A DNA stretch of 64,000 nucleotides. Origin: JADGHX01 sp037200125. GTDB taxonomy: Bacteria > Pseudomonadota > Gammaproteobacteria > Steroidobacterales > Steroidobacteraceae. How positions within the stretch are numbered: the stretch's first letter is position 1; each line of letters begins with the position of its first letter. The position numbers and the translations under genes were made by a program. The stretch spans positions 1 through 64,000 of the forward strand of contig JBBCGS010000005.1 of the NCBI GenBank assembly GCA_037200125.1. The letters are read 5' to 3'. Positions 17,925 through 26,132 of this stretch are shown here, piece by piece. The notes beneath the pieces are model-generated. The model was given only the letters and a program-made list of their open reading frames with translations, ran no database searches and had not been told where the DNA came from.

Positions 17925-19955
17925 TCAAGACGGGTGCTGCCCCTGGCTGGGCTTGCCGGCGGCGTCGGACAGGCGTCGTTTCGCTGCGAAATCAGCCACT
18001 TTGGCTCCATCCGCAGGCAGGGACACGGCTTTCCGCGTCCAGATGTAGTCGCTGATGACGTGGGTGGCGTGGTATTCCGCCACCGACTCGGCCAGCAGGG
18101 CCAGCGACCGGCGGCAGTCGAAGCTGGCCAGCGCCACGAGCAGCTCGTTCAGGAGCTGCTGCATCCGGGGCCAGGGCAGCGAATGCTCCATCGCGCGCAT
18201 GATCATCGGGTGATCCGTGCCGGTGACGTTGGTGCCGATCAGGAGCTCCTCGAACAGCTTTTCGGCCGTGCGCAGGCCGGTGTACTCGATTTCGATATCG
18301 CCGTCGGAGTTGGCGGCATCGCGCACCGTCAGGCCCATGAGGCCGATCATCCGGCGGGCCAGGTCGTCGATGCGCACGGGGCGGCCCATATCGAGCACGA
18401 ACACGTCGCCGCCCTTGGCCATCGAGCCGGCCTGGATGACGAGCTGGGCGGCTTCGGGGATCGTCATGAAGTAGCGGATGACGTCCGGGTGGGTCACGGT
18501 GACCGGGCCGCCGCGGCGGATCTGCTCACGAAACAGCGGAACCACCGAACCTGACGACGCCAGCACGTTGCCGAAGCGGACCATACAGAAGCGCGTGATC
18601 GTCGAGCGTTCCTGCAACGCTTGCAGCACCAGCTCCGCCAGGCGCTTGGTGGCGCCCATGACGTTGGCGGGGTTTACCGCCTTGTCGGTCGAGATTAGAA
18701 CGAAGGTTTCCACTCCGCTCTCAAGCGCGGCTTCGGCCGTGTACCACGTACTGATTACATTGTTGTGGATGCCTTCCACTACGTTGTGTTCGACGATCGG
18801 GACGTGTTTGTAGGCGGCGGCGTGGTAGATGGTTTGGACGCCGCAGGTGCCGATGACTTCGCGGACGCGGTGGCGGTGGTGGGCGTTGCCTAGGAGGGGG
18901 AGGAGCTCTATTTCAAGACCTTCTTTGGACGCGATCGCGTCGAGTTCGCGCTGGATGGTGTACAGCGCGAGCTCTGACATCTCGAACATCACCAGTCGCC
19001 GGGGCCCGAGCCGCATGATCTGGCGGCACAGCTCAGAGCCGATAGAGCCGCCAGCGCCGGTCACCATTACACACTTGTTACGAATGCAGGCATCGAACAG
19101 CTTCGGGTTGGGCGGCACAGGATCGCGACCCAACAGGTCGCTGACATCGACGTCATGGATCTCGTCGATGCTGGCTTTGCCAGTGATGATGTCCGAAAGG
19201 TCCGGCAGCGACTGGACATGAATGCCCAGCGGCTCGAGCGATGTCAGGATCTCGCGACGGCGGCGACGTGAAGCGGACGGCATCGCAAGCAAGATTCGCT
19301 CAATACTGTATTGGTGAATCAGCGCGGGCAGGTCGCGCGCGTCGCGGACACGAAGACCGTTGATCTGGCTGCCCTGCGCTGACTTCTTATCATCGACGAA
19401 GAGGGCGGGCTCGAAATACGGACCGCCCATCAGCACCGACGACAGCCGGGCACCGGCGTCCCCGGCGCCGTAGATCGCCACGCGCGTGGGAGGCACACCG
19501 TTGCGACTGCGCGAGAACAGGTAGCGAACGAAGAATCGGCTCCCCGCGACATACAGCAGCGCAAGCGCCCAAAAGATCGTCAGCGCGGTAACCGGAAGCT
19601 GGACGCCACCGAACAGCCGGTCGTATGCGCCGAGGGCAACGGCCGACAGGGTCACACCCGCAATGACGAGGAGCATTGCCTTCGGACCCATGAAGCGAAT
19701 CACGGCCTGATACAGGCCGGAGAACAGGAAAATGACGAGCGTCGCGCTTACCGCGACCAAACAGTAGGCCAGCAGATTCGCGATGGGGGGTGGGAAGCGG
19801 TCGAACTTGAGAACGAGAGCAGCACAAAGTGCTGCGGGAATCGCGAGGGCATCCGAACCCACCATGATTGCCCGCTTGGCGCCGCGGGGAAGCCCGACGA
19901 GCGTTTCTGCGACTGCCGGCACCCTTCTAATGGTGTTTCCACGCCTGTCCGTCAT
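17925..19955 (-). CDS. Membrane-bound UDP-GlcNAc 4,6-dehydratase (WbpM/CapD/WreV type)
   Basis: A 676-aa inner-membrane SDR enzyme. Residues ~25-170 hold four to five transmembrane helices, then a CoA-binding-like domain, then the catalytic SDR domain from ~300 (MVTGAGGSIGSELCRQI). The active-site stretch ISTDKAVNPANVMGATKR has Met where PseB/FlaA1 enzymes have the catalytic Tyr, as in WbpM. Such enzymes convert UDP-GlcNAc, with C5 configuration retained, to UDP-2-acetamido-2,6-dideoxy-4-keto-glucose. AGGTGAAGG precedes the ATG. It feeds the WbpV/WreQ-like reductase at 22281, giving UDP-QuiNAc. A second dehydratase of the inverting PseB type is at 41993, so the two serve different sugars. Confidence 0.9.
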   Translation of the reverse strand: MTDRRGNTIRRVPAVAETLVGLPRGAKRAIMVGSDALAIPAALCAALVLKFDRFPPPIANLLAYCLVAVSATLVIFLFSGLYQAVIRFMGPKAMLLVIAGVTLSAVALGAYDRLFGGVQLPVTALTIFWALALLYVAGSRFFVRYLFSRSRNGVPPTRVAIYGAGDAGARLSSVLMGGPYFEPALFVDDKKSAQGSQINGLRVRDARDLPALIHQYSIERILLAMPSASRRRRREILTSLEPLGIHVQSLPDLSDIITGKASIDEIHDVDVSDLLGRDPVPPNPKLFDACIRNKCVMVTGAGGSIGSELCRQIMRLGPRRLVMFEMSELALYTIQRELDAIASKEGLEIELLPLLGNAHHRHRVREVIGTCGVQTIYHAAAYKHVPIVEHNVVEGIHNNVISTWYTAEAALESGVETFVLISTDKAVNPANVMGATKRLAELVLQALQERSTITRFCMVRFGNVLASSGSVVPLFREQIRRGGPVTVTHPDVIRYFMTIPEAAQLVIQAGSMAKGGDVFVLDMGRPVRIDDLARRMIGLMGLTVRDAANSDGDIEIEYTGLRTAEKLFEELLIGTNVTGTDHPMIMRAMEHSLPWPRMQQLLNELLVALASFDCRRSLALLAESVAEYHATHVISDYIWTRKAVSLPADGAKVADFAAKRRLSDAAGKPSQGQHPS

Positions 19956-20130
19956 CCTTCACCTGTTAGCGGGGTCGCTCCAGTACGCCAATTGGTTGCC
20001 TCCATTCCCGCCCGCTCACCTTCCATATCTCTGTTTTGGGCCCAGTAACGCACGCAAATTCTAGCGGAACAATGCAAAGCACGCGATAGAGTTATGAGCT
20101 AAAAGGCGGAGAAAGCAAACCTACCCGATT

Positions 20131-20982
20131 TCAATCGGCCATCTCCCAGGTTGAATCAGTCACGATCAGCCAACCACCATGAAAAGCAAGTATCGGGCCC
20201 GATTCCTCATTCGCCGACGCTGGAGCCGAGTGGGTGATCCGCGCAGCCCAGACACGCAAGCGACACCGGTCAAGATCGATGAAGGCTCCCGGGTAGGGGC
20301 GAGTCACCGCGCGAACGAGTCTGTCCGCATGCTCGATCGTCATCGTCGGATCGAGTCGACCGTCCCCGGGTTGCCGGCCGGCCCAGACCGACGCCTCGGA
20401 CTCGACCTGCGGCACTGGTGCGAGCGCTCCGCTGGAGAGACTCGGCCAGTTACCGAGAATCAGTCGCCGATGCGCCTCTTCTACCTTCCGATAAAGGGTG
20501 GTCGCCGTTTCGTCCCGTTCGATCGGCACTCTCTCGCGCGCGAGGACGGGGCCGCTGTCTACTCCTTCATCGAGCTGAAAGAGCGTCACGCCGGTCTGTG
20601 AAAGACCCAACAGGATCGCCCAGGGGATAGCCGCCCTTCCCCGCCCCTGCGGCAGTAGCGTCGGGTGCATGCCGAGTACGCCCCTTCGCGTCGCCCGCAA
20701 CAACGGCGCCCGAGCGATCTGCGACCAGCCGATGACGAACAGAAAGTCCAGGTCGGCCGCCTCTATCGCCGTGACCGCGTCCACGTCGTTGATGTTGGCC
20801 ACCTTGGTAAGCGCAATGCCGCGCTCACGGCAGAATCCATCCACATAAACACGGCCGGACTTGGAGCGAGCCCGCTCGTCCGCGAGCGTCACAACGCATG
20901 AAAGTCTTCCGCCAGCCTCGTAGATCGCATCCATGCACGAAAGCCCGAGCTTTACGCAAGTGACGAATCCAAACCGCAGCAT
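20131..20982 (-). CDS. Formyltransferase-fold protein, probable amino-sugar N-formyltransferase
   Basis: A 283-aa protein of the formyl_transf_N family (N10-formyl-THF users such as Fmt, ArnA and sugar formyltransferases). Visible: FLFVIGWSQI, the His loop GMHPTLLPQGRGRAAIPW, and the Asp loop FQLDEGVDSGPVL. The usual Asn two residues before the catalytic His is Gly here (LGMH rather than NxH). The C-terminus (~205-283) resembles the beta-barrel of Fmt-like proteins. ATG at 20980-20982 shares one base with the TGA of the phosphoglycosyl transferase (TGATG). It lies in an operon with a PIG-L deacetylase, which would free an amine for formylation. Substrate is inferred, most likely a quinovosamine unit. 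Confidence 0.8.
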   Translation of the reverse strand: MLRFGFVTCVKLGLSCMDAIYEAGGRLSCVVTLADERARSKSGRVYVDGFCRERGIALTKVANINDVDAVTAIEAADLDFLFVIGWSQIARAPLLRATRRGVLGMHPTLLPQGRGRAAIPWAILLGLSQTGVTLFQLDEGVDSGPVLARERVPIERDETATTLYRKVEEAHRRLILGNWPSLSSGALAPVPQVESEASVWAGRQPGDGRLDPTMTIEHADRLVRAVTRPYPGAFIDLDRCRLRVWAARITHSAPASANEESGPILAFHGGWLIVTDSTWEMAD

Positions 20983-21554
20983 CAGTACACCGGGGGTCGG
21001 CGAACGATGTAGCCGATCGTGCGCAACACAACAGTCAGGTCGCGCACACCCGATACCACGGACGCGTAGCGCGCATCCCACTCCACCTTTTCACTCTCAG
21101 GCATTCCATCGTATGCATTGACCTGTGCCAGACCCGTAACGCCCGGCTTGAGTCGCAGGACGCCGCGCGCGGCGCGCATCGTGAGCAGTTCGGCCTGCGA
21201 AGGCAGCGCGGGCCGCGGCCCGACGATGCTCATATCGCCGCGCAGGACGTTGAATAGTTGTGGCAACTCGTCGATATTTGTGCGGCGGACCACTCGCCCC
21301 ACTCGTGTGATGGGCAAGCTCTTCGCCTGCGCGGACGGCACGCTCGGGACCGAGACCGGCATGCTGCGAAACTTGAACAGCCTGAACTGCTTTCCATCGC
21401 GCCCAACACGCATCTGCCGGAAGAGTGTCGGGCCGCCGTCCTCGATGCGGATGGCGAGAGCCGTGAGCAGGAGCAGGGGCGACAGAAGGATCAGCACCAA
21501 GAGCGCCAGCATCACATCGGCGAGTCTCTTGATCCGACGTTCGTAAAGCGTCAT
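20982..21554 (-). CDS. PglC-like monotopic phosphoglycosyl transferase (initiating sugar transferase)
   Basis: A 190-aa small sugar transferase. It has an N-terminal re-entrant membrane helix (VMLALLVLILLSPLLLLTA), the motif GPTLFRQMRVGRDGK, KFRSMP, the catalytic Asp-Glu dyad in RRTNIDELPQLFNVLRGD, SIVGPRP and LKPGVTGLAQVN. It moves a sugar-1-phosphate from UDP-sugar to undecaprenyl phosphate, starting the repeat unit. The short form, without the five-TM N-terminus of WcaJ/WbaP, matches PglC or WreU, which use diacetamidobacillosamine or QuiNAc. Its operon contains the enzymes to make such a sugar. ATGA overlap with the deacetylase upstream and TGATG with the formyltransferase downstream. Confidence 0.92.
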   Translation of the reverse strand: MTLYERRIKRLADVMLALLVLILLSPLLLLTALAIRIEDGGPTLFRQMRVGRDGKQFRLFKFRSMPVSVPSVPSAQAKSLPITRVGRVVRRTNIDELPQLFNVLRGDMSIVGPRPALPSQAELLTMRAARGVLRLKPGVTGLAQVNAYDGMPESEKVEWDARYASVVSGVRDLTVVLRTIGYIVRRPPVY

Positions 21555-22249
21555 CGGCCGAAGACCTTGTCCGCCTCTCCTGCGATAAACGCCGACTGGA
21601 ATGCTTCAGCCTCGAGGTAGCCACACTGCCCGCCGCGATACTGCGCGAGACCACGCAGTACCTGTTCGCTGCGAGGATGAGGCGCAGGTCGAACGACGCC
21701 GCGATAGGCGCGCAATGCCTCAAGCTTGCGCTCGAAGTACCCTTCTCCATTGACGAACGTATCAGGCGTGAACAGCGCCGCGCCGCCGGGAAATGCCCAG
21801 TCCGACGATGACAGGATCTCCGCGAAATACAGCGCCCGCAGCCGCCGCGCCGCAGGACGACGCTGAAACAGCCTCACCGCCGCCTGACACGCCCGCGAAG
21901 TCTGCACGTGATCGTCGTTCAGGTCGGACGGATGGTGCGTGAAGACGATTTCGGCTTGCGTCTCGAGCACCGCCTGCTCGATGAACTGGACGAGTTCGAT
22001 GTGCGCGACGGTGTTCAGCCGGATGTTCGGAAACGAGCCGAGCAAAGGCGCGCCGAAGCCGAGAATGCGCTGCGCGCTGTGCACGTCGGCCAGCAACTGG
22101 TCGCCGCTCGGACGACCGCCACGTGCTTCGGCACGTCCCGAAAGAAAACAGGCTCGCACCGTATGGCCGTAATCCGCGAGCGCCGCGCCGGCGATTCCGC
22201 ACCCGAGAACTTCGTCGTCGGGATGCGCAACGACAATGAGTACATTCAT
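21551..22249 (-). CDS. PIG-L family N-deacetylase
   Basis: A 232-aa zinc-dependent deacetylase of the LmbE/PIG-L family. It has the metal/catalytic motif VAHPDDEVLGCG at the N-terminus and the second His cluster VFTHHPSDLNDDHVQT. Members remove N-acetyl from GlcNAc-linked lipids or cofactors (GPI, mycothiol and bacillithiol precursors). Here it is translationally coupled (ATGA) to a phosphoglycosyl transferase and then to a formyltransferase. The likely substrate is therefore a nucleotide- or lipid-linked HexNAc, possibly QuiNAc. It is full length with no signal peptide, hence cytosolic. Confidence 0.87.
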   Translation of the reverse strand: MNVLIVVAHPDDEVLGCGIAGAALADYGHTVRACFLSGRAEARGGRPSGDQLLADVHSAQRILGFGAPLLGSFPNIRLNTVAHIELVQFIEQAVLETQAEIVFTHHPSDLNDDHVQTSRACQAAVRLFQRRPAARRLRALYFAEILSSSDWAFPGGAALFTPDTFVNGEGYFERKLEALRAYRGVVRPAPHPRSEQVLRGLAQYRGGQCGYLEAEAFQSAFIAGEADKVFGR

Positions 22250-22280
22250 GTAGCGCGAATATTACACAATCGCGGCGGGC

Positions 22281-23258
22281 TCATACCGCCGTCGCGGCTT
22301 CGATAGGCGCGTCGCGCCCCGCCTTCAGATACCACTCGACTGTACGGCCGAGCGCGCTTTCGATCGTGTGCGGTGGCCGCCAAGAGAGCGTCGCACAGGT
22401 CGGCCCGAGCTCCACGGCGAGCGAACCGCACAGGCGCTCGATGTCGGCACGGCGGCCGAGCAGCGCACCGGCCGCGCGAAGCGCGAGGACCGGTACCGGA
22501 ATGAGCCGCACACGCCGGTCCATCGCGACACCGATCCGTCGGATCAGCTCGGGCGTGGATAGATCGACGCTATCGCTGACCATAAACGTGCCGCCGGCCG
22601 CTGCCGGGGAGCTGACGCATGTGTACAGCAGGTCGGCCAGATTCCAGACGCTCACGATGCTGCGCCGATTGCGCACGGCGCCCAGCGGCAGCGGCACGCC
22701 TTTGTCGACCCACTTCATCAGCCTCAGAAAATTCGCCCGGACCTGCGGACCATAGACGAGAGGTGAGCGGATCACGACCGCCTCCATTGAGGAAGCGGCA
22801 GCGATTTCGTGCAAATGCTGCTCGCCCTGCCATTTCGAAGTCCCGTAAGCGTCCATGGGCTGTGGCGTATCCGTGGCCAGATAGGCCGCGTCCCGCCCCT
22901 CGCCGTTGACCTTGATGGAGCTAAGGTAAACGAGACGCTTCACGCCAGCCCGCACCGCAGCTTGGGCCAAGCGATGCGTACCGAGCGCGTTCGTGTCGAA
23001 ATAAGGCTGTGGGCCGCCACGCGACTGATCGAGAATATGGGCGCGGGCCGCAAGATGCAGAACGCAATCGACGCCTTGCAACGCTTCCGTCCAGTCGGTG
23101 CGGGAGTCGATATCGCCCACCACGACCCGCTCGCATGCCTCGGCCGACGACCGGACCGGGCTGCGCAGGGCCACTCGCACTGAGGCCCCCCGGGCGACGA
23201 GCTCCGGGCAGAGAACGCGCCCGACGAATCCGCTGGCGCCCGTGACGAGAATACGCAT
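22281..23258 (-). CDS. NAD-dependent epimerase/dehydratase, WbpV/WreQ-like UDP-4-keto sugar reductase
   Basis: A 325-aa extended SDR protein: TGASGFVGRVLCPEL at the N-terminus, VLHLAARAHI, LSSIKVNGE, catalytic YGTSK, RSPLVYGP, and NRRSIVSVWNLADLL. The sequence style, including the tail with STPELIRRIG and a proline-rich PVPVL segment, matches the WbpV/WreQ group. Those enzymes reduce UDP-4-keto-2-acetamido-2,6-dideoxy-glucose to UDP-QuiNAc. It pairs with the WbpM-type dehydratase at 17925. C4-epimerase activity is the alternative. It lies 31 bp upstream of the PIG-L gene on the same strand. Confidence 0.8.
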   Translation of the reverse strand: MRILVTGASGFVGRVLCPELVARGASVRVALRSPVRSSAEACERVVVGDIDSRTDWTEALQGVDCVLHLAARAHILDQSRGGPQPYFDTNALGTHRLAQAAVRAGVKRLVYLSSIKVNGEGRDAAYLATDTPQPMDAYGTSKWQGEQHLHEIAAASSMEAVVIRSPLVYGPQVRANFLRLMKWVDKGVPLPLGAVRNRRSIVSVWNLADLLYTCVSSPAAAGGTFMVSDSVDLSTPELIRRIGVAMDRRVRLIPVPVLALRAAGALLGRRADIERLCGSLAVELGPTCATLSWRPPHTIESALGRTVEWYLKAGRDAPIEAATAV

Positions 23259-23338
23259 TCTGGTTCGATTAACGGAGCAGACTGGAAAACATCAATACTA
23301 CGATCCTGTGCCTGCGGCCGACAGATAAACTTCGCTCC

Positions 23339-24139
23339 ATGAATACCTCAATCGAAACGGACGGCGGCCTTCGCCGCCTCGAAGTGCTTGGCTATCAGAT
23401 CGTCAACGAGCCTGTCGAACGCGTGGCCGCAACCGTGTGCGACCAACTCGATGACGGCCGGCAGCGCACCTTCGTCTTCCTCAACCCACATTCCGTTGTC
23501 ATGGCCGGGCAGGATCCAGCGATGCGGACCGCGGTCGAGCAGGCCTCGGTCGTCTTTTGCGACGGCGTCGGGCTCACTTACGCCGCTCGCTTGCTGAAGC
23601 GCGCGCGACTGCATCGAGTGTACGGGTACGAGTTCTTTACCGCCTTCAGCAGGGAGCTGTCGCGCCGGGGACGCCGGCGCGTGTTTTTCCTCGGCGGCCA
23701 ACCCGATTCGATCGCGGAGCTCATAGCCCGCTATCGAAAGGAGTATCCGGGCGTCGAGGTCGACGCCTACGCGCCTCCGTTCCGCCCGAAGTTCAGCGAT
23801 GTTGAGATTGCAGACATGGCTGCGCGCATCGAGGCATTCGATACCGACGTGCTCTGGGTGGGTCTCGGCTCGCCCAAGCAGGAGAAGCTGCTTCAGCCGC
23901 TCATGAGCCGCTGTCACGCGCGAAGCGGCGCCGCCATCGGCGCTGTATTCGACTTTTATACGGGACGCGTGCCACACTCGCCACAATGGGTTCGCCGCAT
24001 GGGGCTGCAATGGGCGCACCGACTGCTCCAAGAACCCGCACGGCTCTGGAAGCGTACCTTCGTGTCGATCCCACTGTTCCTGGCGAGCGTGCTGCGCGCC
24101 TGGGTCAGAACACCTTCAGACCCGCGCCGCGCTCGGTGA
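23339..24139 (+). CDS. WecG/TagA/CpsF family glycosyltransferase
   Basis: A 266-aa GT26 enzyme. The motifs are FVFLNPHSVVMA, the catalytic Asp in VVFCDGVGLTYAARLL, RVYGYEFF, VFFLGGQPDSI, LWVGLGSPKQEKL, and AAIGAVFDFYTG with WVRRMGLQWAHRLLQEP. Family members transfer ManNAc(A), GlcA or similar onto a polyprenyl-PP-linked acceptor at the membrane. The basic C-terminal helix is typical for membrane docking. It is one of the few plus-strand genes in the locus. It is divergent from the reductase (80 bp between) and its 3' end overlaps the methyltransferase on the other strand by 35 bp. Confidence 0.92.
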   Translation: MNTSIETDGGLRRLEVLGYQIVNEPVERVAATVCDQLDDGRQRTFVFLNPHSVVMAGQDPAMRTAVEQASVVFCDGVGLTYAARLLKRARLHRVYGYEFFTAFSRELSRRGRRRVFFLGGQPDSIAELIARYRKEYPGVEVDAYAPPFRPKFSDVEIADMAARIEAFDTDVLWVGLGSPKQEKLLQPLMSRCHARSGAAIGAVFDFYTGRVPHSPQWVRRMGLQWAHRLLQEPARLWKRTFVSIPLFLASVLRAWVRTPSDPRRAR

Positions 24140-24884
24140 AACAGGTAAACGCGGAGAACTCAAGCTCCCGATAGAGACTCCGACCGAGCTGCAGCCGCCG
24201 CACGAGCCGGTAAATCGGCCACAGCATCAGCTTGATCTCGCCAACCGGGTTGGCGCGCATCTTCATGTTGCGATACCAGTTGTAGCGGATGACCTCCGGC
24301 GTGTTGCGCGTGTAGCGTTGCGCGTGCACCTGGAAGCCCTCCGACTTCAGCAGAAAGCGGAAGGTACCGGGCGTGAAGACACTGATGTGGCCGTACGAGT
24401 GGTAGTGCTTCCACTGATCGTCGACCGTCGGCGAATAATCGAGCGGCACTTCGAAAACCTGGTAGCGCGACACGCGAGCCAGCTCGCGAAGCAGGACACG
24501 GGGATGCTCCACATGCTCGAGCACGTGCGAGCAATACACCATGTCGAACGCATCATCGGCGTATGGGATGCGATATCCATCGAATTTCTTCACTTCGCGC
24601 AGGTGGGGCAACTGCCGCTTGCGGATGCCGGCGATGCCGCTGTCGGAAATATCGATGGCGTACAGATCGCGACAGAACCCGGCTTCGTCCAGGAACTTGA
24701 GGATGCTGCCTTCGCCAGCACCGCATTCGAGCACACGCTCGAAGCGATGCCCGGCACTGACGGCCATGATGTTGCGCGCCTTGGCGCTCGCGCAAAGCTC
24801 GCGCCACGGCGTCATCTCGTCAGAGTACTGCTCGTCGTACGCCGATTTCAGGCTCGGACTGACTTCATCCATCGACTGTGTCAT
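24105..24884 (-). CDS. SAM-dependent methyltransferase (class I, Methyltransf_11 type)
   Basis: A 259-aa cytosolic protein. The SAM-binding motif I is VLECGAGEGSILKFL, motif II acid in LYAIDISDSG, and FDMVYCSHVLEHVEHP follows. The C-terminal part (~150-259, HYHSYGHISVFTPGTFRF) is variable and probably selects the substrate. Its ATG overlaps the stop of the glycosyltransferase upstream (ATGA, 24881-24884). Last gene of the tightly coupled run that begins near 45 kb. Likely O- or N-methylation of a sugar; substrate unknown. Confidence 0.83.
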   Translation of the reverse strand: MTQSMDEVSPSLKSAYDEQYSDEMTPWRELCASAKARNIMAVSAGHRFERVLECGAGEGSILKFLDEAGFCRDLYAIDISDSGIAGIRKRQLPHLREVKKFDGYRIPYADDAFDMVYCSHVLEHVEHPRVLLRELARVSRYQVFEVPLDYSPTVDDQWKHYHSYGHISVFTPGTFRFLLKSEGFQVHAQRYTRNTPEVIRYNWYRNMKMRANPVGEIKLMLWPIYRLVRRLQLGRSLYRELEFSAFTCFTERGAGLKVF

Positions 24885-26122
24885 GGTTGATCCTCGCGGG
24901 GCCGCCGCTCCGCGGCCGCGCGTAGTTTATGCGCGCCGGCCGCCGTGTAAATTCGAATCAGCGAATCGAGCGCCACCGCCTCCGAATACTGATCGTGATA
25001 AGCCGCGTGCGCGGCTGCGGACAACGCGGCCATTCCGGCTTCGTCCTTCCAGAGCGAGCGAATCGCCGCCGCCAGCGCATCAGCATCGCCAGACTGGAAC
25101 GTGAGGCCGCGGTCGCGCACCAGCGATGGCAATGCCCCTAGGGCGGACGCAACGACAGGCACGCCCAGCGCAAACGCCTCCGGGATGACCATGGGGAAAC
25201 CCTCAAAGCAGAGGCTGGGCAACACCAGGGCACGGCTTTCTCGCAACACCCCGAGCGTCCGCTCCGGCGAGAGGCGGCCAGTGAACTCGACCCGCCCGGC
25301 CGCGAGGAGGCCACCTGCGGCAGCTTCGAGTCTGGCGCGATCCGGCCCATCGCCGACAACCAGGAGCTTCGGCGCGTCGTCGCCGAGCCGGCGCCAGGCC
25401 TCGACCGCCACCGCAGGCCCCTTCTCTTCCGACAGGCGTCCCACATAGACCACTTGCGACGGGCGGCCCTCGAACGGCAGCGGCTGACTGTCCTTAGCCG
25501 GCATGAAATTCGGCCGCACGTAAGTGCGATCCAAAGGGATATATCCCGCTCCGCTGAACAGGTCGCGCTGGAACTCGGTAAGGGTAATGAACGCGTCGAC
25601 ATTCTTCGGCAGCGTGCGGACGGCTCGATGCCCGGCTATGGATAAGGCGACCGCCGCAGTCGCGGCCAGACTCTGGCGATAACAGCGATAGCGCAACGCC
25701 GGCATCACACTGCGAACGTCGGCACATTCCTTACACGCCCTGCCCGCACGCGTAGCTGTTCCGGCCGAACAAAAGAGCCGGTAGTTGTGCAGCGTGTGAA
25801 CTGTGGCCGTTCCGGTGCCCGACGCCGCCGACAGAATGAGCGGCGACAACCGCGGAAACACGTTGTGGACGTGAAGGATATCGGGCGCTCGCTCACGAAC
25901 CAGCGCCCGCAGCTTCCTCAACGCGCCCGGATTCATCATGAACTCGCCCGCGCCGCGGATCGCCCCGGTAATGCCCCCCGTGCGCAATTCATCGCTCGAC
26001 GTGGTGAACTCACTGACCTCGTGACCGAACTTGCGCAACAGCTCGACGTCGCGCATATACGCGACGTTCTCGCCGCTCGGCGCGTTCGACCCATAGAAGT
26101 TGTGTACGAGCAGAACCTTCAT
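24881..26122 (-). CDS. Glycosyltransferase family 4
   Basis: A 413-aa GT-B enzyme. N-terminal domain: VLLVHNFYGSNAPSGENVA, ILHVHNVFPRLSP, HTLHNYRLFC. C-terminal donor-binding domain: VVYVGRLSEEKGP, LLVVGDGPDR, and the E-x7-E motif in SLCFEGFPMVIPEAFALG. A small Cys-rich insert (CKECADV) sits mid-protein. It acts on the cytoplasmic face and retains stereochemistry. Nucleotide-sugar donor not predictable; GDP-Man, GDP-Fuc and UDP-sugars are all made by this locus. Ten bp separate it from the GT4 gene upstream. Confidence 0.9.
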   Translation of the reverse strand: MKVLLVHNFYGSNAPSGENVAYMRDVELLRKFGHEVSEFTTSSDELRTGGITGAIRGAGEFMMNPGALRKLRALVRERAPDILHVHNVFPRLSPLILSAASGTGTATVHTLHNYRLFCSAGTATRAGRACKECADVRSVMPALRYRCYRQSLAATAAVALSIAGHRAVRTLPKNVDAFITLTEFQRDLFSGAGYIPLDRTYVRPNFMPAKDSQPLPFEGRPSQVVYVGRLSEEKGPAVAVEAWRRLGDDAPKLLVVGDGPDRARLEAAAGGLLAAGRVEFTGRLSPERTLGVLRESRALVLPSLCFEGFPMVIPEAFALGVPVVASALGALPSLVRDRGLTFQSGDADALAAAIRSLWKDEAGMAALSAAAHAAYHDQYSEAVALDSLIRIYTAAGAHKLRAAAERRPREDQP

Positions 26123-26132
26123 GGATCAGCCA

